Assembly (NCBI GenBank): GCA_029934265.1
Contig: JAOZMN010000150.1
Coordinates: forward strand, 1-7,019
Source of the DNA: Bacteroidales bacterium
GTDB taxonomy: Bacteria > Bacteroidota > Bacteroidia > Bacteroidales > JAADGE01
Direction of reading: 5' to 3'
Length of the DNA stretch: 7,019 nucleotides
Positions 1-5,685 of the stretch are shown here, one piece after another. How positions within the stretch are numbered: the stretch's first letter is position 1; the number at the start of each line of letters is the position of its first letter. The position numbers were made by a program, and so were the translations under genes. Under the pieces are notes generated by a model. It made no database searches. It was not told where the DNA came from and was given only the letters and a program-made list of their open reading frames with translations.

Positions 1-102
1 GAAATCAGACCCTTAGGGTTTTAAGTAACAAACTGTAAATTAAATATTTAGATTTATTAAATTTTGTTAAATCAAACCCTAAGGGTCTTTTTATTCCGAA
101 TT
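1..102 (-). repeat. Dispersed palindromic intergenic repeat, copy 1
   Basis: This copy lies downstream of the tex stop codon and aligns without gaps to copy 2; 88 of the first 100 bases are identical. It has perfect 15-bp inverted arms at 7-21 (AGACCCTTAGGGTTT) and 74-88. A second, inner pair of perfect 7-bp arms follows at 26-32 (TAACAAA) and 63-69, and a 10-bp palindrome (TAAATATTTA) sits at 41-50, so the whole unit can fold as one long interrupted hairpin. Each outer arm is also nearly self-palindromic (ACCCT-T-AGGGT). The end motif at 87-102 matches AGTTCGGTATAAAAAG (read on the minus strand) at 14 of 16 positions. No coding potential is seen. The left edge may continue beyond base 1. Mechanism and origin are unknown; a REP/MITE-like element or terminator module is inference. 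Confidence 0.85.
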
Positions 103-128
103 CATAATTTGTAAATTATACATTATTC

Positions 129-2258
129 TCAAATATCTTTCATTGATAATTGTATTCTTTTTCTGTCAATATCAACTGCGGTAACTTTCACTTTAACGTG
201 CTGGTGTAACGAAAGTTCATCGGCGGGATTGCTTACATAGGCATTTTTTATTTGAGAAACATGTACCAAACCGTCTTGTTTTACACCGACATCTACAAAA
301 GCTCCGAAATTAGTAATATTTGTAATAATTCCGGGTAAAATCATACCTTCTTTGAGGTCATCTATTTTATAAACATCTTGCGAAAACTCAAAAACTTTTA
401 TTTGTTCACGAGGGTCTCTGCCCGGTTTTTCGAGTTCACTCATTATATCTTTTAAAGTTGGCAAGCCGTATTCTTCACTGATATAATCGTTCAAATTTAT
501 TTTTTTTCGCAAATCTTTACTTTCGATTAAATCCTCAACTTTTACACCGATATTTTTCGCCATTTGTTTGGGAATATGATATGCTTCAGGGTGTACCGCC
601 GTATTATCAAGAGGATTCGAGGATTCTCGTATGCGAAGAAAACCGGCAGATTGCTCAAATGCTTTATTTCCCATTCGTTTAACTTTTTTGAGCTCACTTC
701 TTTTGGAAAAAGCTCCGTTTTCACTTCTGTAATCGACAATATTTTGAGCAAGTTGAGGTCCTAAGCCGGAAATATAAGTAAGTAAATGTTTGCTTGCCGT
801 ATTCAAATTTACACCAACGGAATTTACACAACTTTCAACAACGGTATCCAAACTTTCTTGCAACATTTTCTGATTTACGTCATGCTGATACTGCCCTACC
901 CCGATAGATTTAGGGTCTATTTTTACAAGCTCGGCAAGTGGGTCGGCAAGTCGTCTGCCGATAGAAACAGCACCTCGCACGGTTACATCATAATCGGGAA
1001 ATTCCTCACGAGCAACTTTCGATGCGGAATAAACAGATGCTCCGTTTTCGCTTACTACAAAAACCTTAACATCGTGGTCGAACCTGATTTTATTTCTGAC
1101 AAAATGTTCTGTTTCACGTCCTGCAGTTCCGTTTCCGATTGCTATTGCTTCTATTTTGTAAGCACTTACAAGTGATGCAACTTTTTTGCCGGCTTCAATA
1201 GTTCTGCTCTGCGGTTTGTGCGGATAAATATTTTCATTATGCAAAAGGTTTCCGTTTTCATCGAGACAAACCAATTTACAGCCCGATGCAAAACCGGGGT
1301 CGAGTGCCAAAATACGTTTTTCGCCCAAAGGAGATGCAAGCAAAAGCTGTCTTAAATTTTTTGCAAAAACATTTACCGCTTCTTTGTCGGCTTTTTCTTT
1401 GGAAAGAGTACCAAATTCGTTCTCTATTGAAGGCTCTAAAAGTCTTTTGTAAGCATCGGCAATTGCAATTTCAACTTGCTTGCCTGCTTGATTTGAATAT
1501 TTTACAACTCTGCGGTTCAAACTTATTAAAATATCATCGTCGGGAAGTTTAATTCCTGCTTTTAAATAGCCCTCTTCTTCGCCTCTGCGAATAGCGAGAA
1601 GTCTGTGAGAAGGAACTTTACGCAATTCTTCCGAAAAATCAAAATATAACTCGTATTTTCCGGCTTCTTCCTTTTTGGATTTTACGACTTTTGAATATAT
1701 CACCGCCTCTCTGCGAAATTTGTTTCTTACAACTTCTCTTAATTTTATATCTTCGTTTATTTGTTCGGCAATAATATCTCTTGCTCCTTGCAAAGCCTCA
1801 TCTGCATCTTCTACTTGGTCGGTTATAAATTTTTCGGCTTCAACTTCCACGTTAATATTATTTTGCAATAGAAGAAGTTTTGCAAGTGGTTCCAATCCTT
1901 TTTCTTTCGCTTTTACGGCTCTGGTTTTTCGTTTTATTTTGTAAGGAAGATAAATATCTTCAAGTTCGGTTAAATCGTAACAATTTTCTATTGTTTTTTT
2001 AAGTTCATCAGTTAATTTATCTTGTTTTTCTATTGCCGAAATTATTGATGATTTTCGTTTTTCTATTTCTGTTAATCGCTGATGTTCTTCTTTGATATTT
2101 GCAATTTGAACTTCGTCCAAACCTCCTGTTCTTTCTTTTCTGTACCTACTTATAAATGGTACGGTTCCGCCTTGGGCAAACAGTTCTAAAGTATTTTCGA
2201 TTTGCTTGACGCTTATTCCTGTTTTCAGGGATATTAATTCTAATTGTTTTTTATTCAT
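129..2258 (-). CDS. tex: Tex family RNA-binding transcription accessory protein
   Basis: This is a 709-residue cytoplasmic protein, close to the family's usual 700-785. Domains run in the expected order. The N-terminal Tex helical region (about 1-190) holds the hallmark TVPFISRYRKERTGGLDE at 32-49. A YqgF/RNase H-like domain (about 314-440) has LALDPGFASGCK at 317-328 and AIGNGTAGRETEHFV at 373-387. Helix-hairpin-helix modules lie at about 480-625 (SVGVNLNTAS at 480-489, GLGPQLAQNIV at 498-508). A C-terminal S1 RNA-binding domain lies at about 637-708 (GIITNITNFGAFVDVGV at 643-659). Tex proteins bind nucleic acid and are linked to transcription and toxin expression in other bacteria; the exact role here is inference from the family. 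The start is ATG with an A-rich leader and no clear Shine-Dalgarno. Repeat units flank the gene on both sides. No recognisable -7 promoter box was found, although an end-motif-like sequence (TATAAAAAA on the minus strand) lies 23-31 nt before the ATG. Confidence 0.97.
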   Translation of the reverse strand: MNKKQLELISLKTGISVKQIENTLELFAQGGTVPFISRYRKERTGGLDEVQIANIKEEHQRLTEIEKRKSSIISAIEKQDKLTDELKKTIENCYDLTELEDIYLPYKIKRKTRAVKAKEKGLEPLAKLLLLQNNINVEVEAEKFITDQVEDADEALQGARDIIAEQINEDIKLREVVRNKFRREAVIYSKVVKSKKEEAGKYELYFDFSEELRKVPSHRLLAIRRGEEEGYLKAGIKLPDDDILISLNRRVVKYSNQAGKQVEIAIADAYKRLLEPSIENEFGTLSKEKADKEAVNVFAKNLRQLLLASPLGEKRILALDPGFASGCKLVCLDENGNLLHNENIYPHKPQSRTIEAGKKVASLVSAYKIEAIAIGNGTAGRETEHFVRNKIRFDHDVKVFVVSENGASVYSASKVAREEFPDYDVTVRGAVSIGRRLADPLAELVKIDPKSIGVGQYQHDVNQKMLQESLDTVVESCVNSVGVNLNTASKHLLTYISGLGPQLAQNIVDYRSENGAFSKRSELKKVKRMGNKAFEQSAGFLRIRESSNPLDNTAVHPEAYHIPKQMAKNIGVKVEDLIESKDLRKKINLNDYISEEYGLPTLKDIMSELEKPGRDPREQIKVFEFSQDVYKIDDLKEGMILPGIITNITNFGAFVDVGVKQDGLVHVSQIKNAYVSNPADELSLHQHVKVKVTAVDIDRKRIQLSMKDI

Positions 2259-2280
2259 GGATTTTAAAATTATGAAAACA

Positions 2281-2329
2281 TTTTTTATACTGAACTTTTA
2301 ACCTGCATTATTGATTCCGGTTTAAAAAG
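2281..2329. repeat. Imperfect inverted pair of the repeat end motif, upstream of tex
   Basis: On the minus strand, 2296-2281 reads AGTTCAGTATAAAAAA, matching the dispersed end motif AGTTCGGTATAAAAAG at 14 of 16 positions. On the plus strand, 2314-2329 reads ATTCCGGTTTAAAAAG, matching it at 13 of 16. Facing each other 17 nt apart, the two could form an imperfect stem of about 11 pairs with two mismatches in the leader region before the tex start. This may be a degraded element, a leader hairpin, or a chance result of A/T runs. The minus-strand half sits where a promoter -7 box would be expected for tex. Confidence 0.4.
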
Positions 2330-2340
2330 TATATTTTTTC

Positions 2341-2442
2341 GCAATCAGACCCCTATGGTGTTAAGTAATGTGCTGTAAATTAGATATTTAGATTCGTTAA
2401 ATTTTGTTAAATCAAACCCTAAGGGTCTTTTTATACCGAACT
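2341..2442 (-). repeat. Dispersed palindromic intergenic repeat, copy 2
   Basis: This is a gap-free copy of the 1-102 element, lying between porQ and tex and starting two bases after the porQ stop codon. The arm at 2414-2428 is identical to copy 1, but the opposite arm at 2347-2361 has three changes (AGACCCCTATGGTGT), and the inner TAACAAA arm is replaced by TAATGTG at 2366-2372. The long hairpin is therefore broken, although 34 consecutive bases (2401-2434) are identical to copy 1. The end motif at 2427-2442 is a perfect AGTTCGGTATAAAAAG on the minus strand. It lies within the probable porQ 3' untranslated region. On that transcript the intact arm could fold only a short stem (AGACCC-UUA-GGGUUU) without a following U-run, so a terminator role is weakly supported. 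Confidence 0.85.
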
Positions 2443-2444
2443 TA

Positions 2445-3509
2445 TTATTCAATTTCTTTATTTCTTAAAAGTTTTTTAAATTCTTTAAGATTAAAAGTCA
2501 GTGAAAATTGATTTGAACTTCCGGCAAGGTGATATTTTGTTCTTGCGTAATTGAGAGTAAATTTTTTCAATTTCAATCCGAAACCGAAAGAAAAACCTAC
2601 AACTCCGCTTTTATCTATAATGCTTAATTCTTTTCTTAATTGATGATTATATCCAAGATTCAAATAAAAACTTTTAAGAGGAATAAATTCCACACCTACT
2701 ATCAAATGTCGCAAACTGTTATCAAGAGCATTTTCAAGTTTTTTTCCTCCTCCGGAATTACCGTTATCATCAAAAATTGAAGACGTATTATTTTGAGGTA
2801 AATCGTAAGTCAAATCCCACTTATAAAGATGATGAGCAGTAATATTCAGACGAAACGGAGCGTGTGCCAATTTTTTGGAAATTCCAAGTTGTAAATCGAA
2901 AGGTAAAGGTTCGTAATGTCCTTCGTAATAAGGTTTTATTTGTGTGCCGATATTTTTTCCGACAAGTCCTGCCGCAAAATCGTTTTCGGTATGATAAACT
3001 GCACCCAAATCAAAGGCAATTCCGAACGATTTATATCTTTCAAATTGCGAAATAACAGGTTTCATATTTACGCCGGCTTTTATTTTTTCGGTAAGTTTTT
3101 TCGACCAGATAAGATTAAAAGCATACTCGGAAGCGTTAAATTCTCCGGTTTTATATCCGACTTCGTCCGCTCCGATAAATTTTCCGTAATTAAGATATTG
3201 TATTCCCGCCGAAAAAACTCCGAATTTCTTTAATTCAAAAGCATAAGCGGAATATCCGGATTTTATTCCGGCAAAATATCCGATATAGTTTACAGATAAT
3301 TTATTTGTCATTTCTAAATTAAGCAAAGCAGGATTATTCGCCGACATATTAATATCATCATCATAAATACTGATAATTTTTCCGCCCATACCTGCTGTGC
3401 GTCCCGAGTTTATCAAGTTCAAAAAATTATAAACAGTTTTTCCTCCTGTCTGTGAAAACAAAAAATTTACAATAAATAATAATATAATTACCGATAATGA
3501 CTTTTTCAT
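2445..3509 (-). CDS. porQ: PorQ-like outer-membrane protein of the type IX secretion system
   Basis: This is a 354-residue protein with a lysine-rich N-terminus, a hydrophobic core and a Bacteroidetes-type signal peptide ending FLFSQ (residues 1-20, cut probably just before Q20). The mature start GGKTVYNFLNLINSGRTAGMGG (22-43, quoted in part) and the central PFRLNITAHHLYKWDLTY (218-235) are typical of PorQ. The remainder alternates short amphipathic strands as expected for a FadL/PorV-like outer-membrane beta-barrel, followed by a basic tail of about 14 residues. In Porphyromonas gingivalis, PorQ holds PorZ at the cell surface and works with the PorU/PorV attachment complex that finishes type IX cargo; the same role here is inferred. 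The ATG is preceded by a Bacteroidetes-type promoter 35 nt upstream. The gene ends with two adjacent TAA codons, directly against repeat copy 2. No other por gene lies in the window. Confidence 0.92.
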   Translation of the reverse strand: MKKSLSVIILLFIVNFLFSQTGGKTVYNFLNLINSGRTAGMGGKIISIYDDDINMSANNPALLNLEMTNKLSVNYIGYFAGIKSGYSAYAFELKKFGVFSAGIQYLNYGKFIGADEVGYKTGEFNASEYAFNLIWSKKLTEKIKAGVNMKPVISQFERYKSFGIAFDLGAVYHTENDFAAGLVGKNIGTQIKPYYEGHYEPLPFDLQLGISKKLAHAPFRLNITAHHLYKWDLTYDLPQNNTSSIFDDNGNSGGGKKLENALDNSLRHLIVGVEFIPLKSFYLNLGYNHQLRKELSIIDKSGVVGFSFGFGLKLKKFTLNYARTKYHLAGSSNQFSLTFNLKEFKKLLRNKEIE

Positions 3510-3544
3510 ATTTTAGAATATTCAAGACAAAAAAAGTTTTTCTG

Positions 3545-3575
3545 CAAATATTACAAAAATTTACTTTTGAAACAA
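3545..3575 (-). promoter_or_regulatory. Predicted Bacteroidetes-type promoter of porQ
   Basis: Read on the minus strand, TTG (3575-3573) is followed by exactly 19 nt and then TAATATTTG, with TTTGCA at 3548-3543. This agrees with the phylum's TTG / TAnnTTTG promoter pattern except for one extra base between TA and TTTG. The box ends 35 nt before the porQ ATG, leaving a leader of about 30 nt. The spacing resembles that of the promoter box before the aminotransferase gene. Confidence 0.55.
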
Positions 3576-3614
3576 GTTTATATACTTCTATATTTTAATT
3601 TGTGGAATTTTGAA

Positions 3615-3630
3615 CTTTTTATACCGAACT
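3615..3630 (-). repeat. Solo copy of the repeat end motif AGTTCGGTATAAAAAG
   Basis: This is an exact 16-of-16 match to the end motif of repeat copy 2 (2427-2442), but here without the palindromic CCCTTAGGG core. It lies between the DUF4139 terminator and the porQ promoter, about 40 nt upstream of the latter. It may be the scar of a deleted element or an independent module that the larger repeat has picked up. Confidence 0.7.
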
Positions 3631-3641
3631 CGGAATATAAT

Positions 3642-3692
3642 AAAAAACTTCGGTCATTGTATCATTATTTAGCAATGATACAATGACCGAAG
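3642..3692 (-). terminator. Strong intrinsic terminator of the DUF4139 gene
   Basis: Perfect 19-bp inverted arms at 3648-3666 (CTTCGGTCATTGTATCATT) and 3674-3692 enclose a 7-nt loop. On the minus-strand transcript the stem is followed directly by six Us (3647-3642). The stem begins 32 nt after the DUF4139 stop codon. On the plus strand a weaker T-run (3698-3702) follows five bases after the stem, so some bidirectional activity is possible. Confidence 0.9.
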
Positions 3693-3724
3693 AAGCATTT
3701 TTCTAAACAAAAATCAGAACAGGT

Positions 3725-5413
3725 TTAGAAATATCGAATTTGTCTGGATTTCATTTTTTGTACTTCCACTTTCATTTCTTTGGGATATTTTATGTAAAAT
3801 GAAAGTCTTATTTTGTGGCTTTCTCCTTGTTTTATTGTGTATTTCCATTTAAGTTCACCTGTTGCAAAGTTTTGTTTTGCATCTGAAATTTCAAGAGCTT
3901 TCACTTCAATTTTATCTGATTGCGATATTGGAAGTTGGTCAAGAATATCAATGGTAATATCGGCTTTTCGATTATTTTTGACTACAAATTCATAGGTAAA
4001 AGTTTCTTTGCGTTTTGAACCTATTAATTGAGTACTGCTGAATTCTTTTAATTTAGAACGAGTTACAAGAACTTTTGAATCTCTTCCAAGCGAAAGTTCA
4101 AGGGTATCTTTTACATTTCGGGTCTGAATAAACGATTGTCCCAAATAAGTGCCGGCATAATAAACATTTGCAGGACCTTCAACAAGGTTTAAATCTTCCC
4201 AGCCGGTAATTCTTGCAAGCAAAAATACATCTTTATCCAATTTTGTAACTGCAAAATGCTTGAAACTTGCAGGAAGTTTATGCTCGCTTACATCAACAAG
4301 ATAAGGCTTATCGTCCGAAGGTACGGAGTATTTGGTTTTGATTTTGAACTCAGCGTTCATTTCCGGGACAGCGGCATTTCCGTAACTTTCAGTTACATGA
4401 GTTGTTGTTACAGCTCCGGTACCCGGCGACATACTGCGTTCGCCTCTATATTCATCTTCCGACTTTTCAAAATCTTTAGAAACAATCATATTTTGTGTGT
4501 ATCCTTCATTTACTCCTCCAAAACCTTTATCGTTCCCTGAATAATAAGATTGACTCACATACCAAGGTTTAAGTTCCGGTTGAGAAACGCTTAAAGTAGG
4601 GTCGGCTGTCGAGAGTTTTATGTTTAAATTTTTCCAGTCGATACCTGTATTATTAAAAACTTTTGCTCTATAAATAAGTTCTACCGGCTTGTCTGTATCA
4701 GTAGCTTTTATATCGTAAGCAGGAGACCAACCGGCATCTGCGACAATATATTTTAACTCAAAATTAGAACTTACAGCTTTATCGGCTGAAACTAAAATTT
4801 CCACTTCCGCACGCATATAACTTGCACTTGCATTTAGTTCTTTTAGTTCTTTTTGAAGTCGAAATTTAGTTACAGACAGTTTATTTATACCTTTGTTTAT
4901 CTTACTTACTCGTGTATTTATATCTTTTATCCTGCTTCTGTAAAAATCGGCAGCTTCTTTTAATTCTGCCAAACTTACACCGGTATTACTTCCTCCGATG
5001 GAAGTGTTTTTAAGCAACATTGCTTTTTCTGTTTTATAAGCGTCATTTTCATCATTAAAAGCTTGTATTTTATTTTGTACAAGTTTAAGTGAATCTTTAA
5101 GTTGTTTAATTTCAACTTGTTCTTCTACTTTAGTAAGATAATTTATTTTACTTGTAACACTTAATAAATCAATACCTTTTAGTGTTGTTACTCTTATGCT
5201 TTTAGGTTTTATTTTATGAGAAATATTTGTAAAAATAAGTTTTGTACGTCCGGCTTGTAAGTTAATTTTCGGATTTTGTACAATTTCAGCTCCATTTAAG
5301 TATATGGTAGCCGAATTTATTACAGATTTTACATTTTGTGTTTTTACGTTTTGCGAGAAAGAGAAACTCGAACAAAATATAACAGCGATTATTATCAAAA
5401 AATTCTTTTTCAT
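3725..5413 (-). CDS. Exported DUF4140/DUF4139 (MuiA-family) protein, function unknown
   Basis: This is a 562-residue protein with a signal peptide (1-20, ending FSFS before Q21), so it should reach the periplasm or cell surface; there is no lipobox cysteine. A DUF4140-type N-terminal domain lies at about 30-95 (INSATIYLNGAEIVQNPKINL at 32-52, quoted in part). A lysine- and glutamate-rich helical stretch at about 96-200 is likely a coiled coil. A DUF4139 domain lies at about 215-545 (YIVADAGWSPAYDIKA at 222-237, KDVFLLARITGWEDLNLVEG at 394-413). Between the DUF4139 blocks, about 285-350 is a Gly/Ser/Tyr-rich linker. The family is sometimes called mucoidy inhibitor MuiA, but no biochemical role is established, and I do not infer one. 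The start is ATG after AGAAAG, a weak purine-rich ribosome-binding site. The protein ends in a basic stretch with a terminal Phe. A strong terminator follows; no clear promoter box was found. Confidence 0.9.
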   Translation of the reverse strand: MKKNFLIIIAVIFCSSFSFSQNVKTQNVKSVINSATIYLNGAEIVQNPKINLQAGRTKLIFTNISHKIKPKSIRVTTLKGIDLLSVTSKINYLTKVEEQVEIKQLKDSLKLVQNKIQAFNDENDAYKTEKAMLLKNTSIGGSNTGVSLAELKEAADFYRSRIKDINTRVSKINKGINKLSVTKFRLQKELKELNASASYMRAEVEILVSADKAVSSNFELKYIVADAGWSPAYDIKATDTDKPVELIYRAKVFNNTGIDWKNLNIKLSTADPTLSVSQPELKPWYVSQSYYSGNDKGFGGVNEGYTQNMIVSKDFEKSEDEYRGERSMSPGTGAVTTTHVTESYGNAAVPEMNAEFKIKTKYSVPSDDKPYLVDVSEHKLPASFKHFAVTKLDKDVFLLARITGWEDLNLVEGPANVYYAGTYLGQSFIQTRNVKDTLELSLGRDSKVLVTRSKLKEFSSTQLIGSKRKETFTYEFVVKNNRKADITIDILDQLPISQSDKIEVKALEISDAKQNFATGELKWKYTIKQGESHKIRLSFYIKYPKEMKVEVQKMKSRQIRYF

Positions 5414-5464
5414 AGCTTTCTAATTTTTAAGATTTTAGTTTAAATTGATTAAAAAATATTTACT

Positions 5465-5492
5465 ACCGGTATTTCGATTATTTGATACCGAT
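5465..5492. promoter_or_regulatory. Short inverted repeat upstream of the DUF4139 gene
   Basis: Perfect 6-bp arms CGGTAT/ATACCG (5467-5472 and 5485-5490) enclose 12 nt. On the minus strand the pairing extends by one G-U and one A-U pair. One arm also lies inside an 8-bp palindrome TACCGGTA (5464-5471). The element starts about 52 nt upstream of the ATG, a position suited to an operator or leader hairpin. In such AT-rich DNA the clustered CGG/CCG halves stand out, but the arms are short and regulation is not shown. Confidence 0.35.
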
Positions 5493-5546
5493 TATTAAAA
5501 ATTTCCATAAAATTATTAAAAATCAAATTCAGCTGTTAAAAAACAT

Positions 5547-5561
5547 AAGGTCTCCAACCTT
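5547..5561. other. Small hairpin AAGGT-CTCCA-ACCTT in the intergenic gap
   Basis: A 5-bp stem with a 5-nt loop is followed on the plus strand by T5562-T5564, extending the T-run of the arm. On the minus strand it is followed by ATGTTTTTT. It could be a weak bidirectional terminator or part of a leader or repeat. Next to it the plus strand carries a GC-richer patch, GGGGCAAAGCCG (5568-5579), unusual for this gap. The 272-nt gap 5414-5685 holds no convincing ORF or RNA gene besides this hairpin, the homopolymer and the inverted repeat. Confidence 0.35.
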
Positions 5562-5586
5562 TTTAATGGGGCAAAGCCGTATTTGT

Positions 5587-5633
5587 AAAAAAAAAAATCA
5601 AGTTATTATATAAACGTTAATGCGGAAAAACTT
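5587..5633 (-). terminator. Candidate weak terminator after the aminotransferase gene
   Basis: On the minus-strand transcript, downstream of the aminotransferase stop codon, an AAGTT/AACTT pair (5633-5629 with 5604-5600, loop 24 nt) is followed after two bases by eleven Us (5597-5587). The U-run is long but the stem is poor, so the call is tentative. It is the best termination signal found between this gene and the next. Confidence 0.3.
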
Positions 5634-5685
5634 TTGTATTAGTACATACAATACTTTCCGGCAAACTTTACTTTCTGAAATTTAT

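Noticed and set aside
7..88. CCCTAA/TTAGGG strings reminiscent of telomeric repeats
   Set aside because: They occur singly as arms of an inverted repeat, never as tandem arrays, and the gene content is clearly bacterial.
1..102. Insertion sequence
   Set aside because: The element is about 100 bp and non-coding, and no transposase is encoded anywhere in the window; a non-autonomous element remains possible.
786..1175. Plus-strand reading frame opposite tex (and other plus-strand frames opposite the four genes)
   Set aside because: These lie fully antisense to well-supported conserved genes, and their predicted proteins show no recognisable domains; they are by-products of the real coding frames.
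1..2442. CRISPR array
   Set aside because: The repeats are 2.3 kb or more apart with genes between them, in mixed orientation, with no regular spacers and no cas genes.
2445..5413. porQ and the DUF4139 gene as one type IX secretion operon
   Set aside because: A strong terminator (3642-3692) and a separate promoter (3545-3575) lie between them, and the DUF4139 protein shows no recognisable type IX C-terminal sorting domain.
5636..5654. GTATT/AATAC hairpin just after the aminotransferase stop codon
   Set aside because: The stem is only 5 AT-rich pairs and lacks a following U-run on the minus strand; it is too weak to call a terminator.
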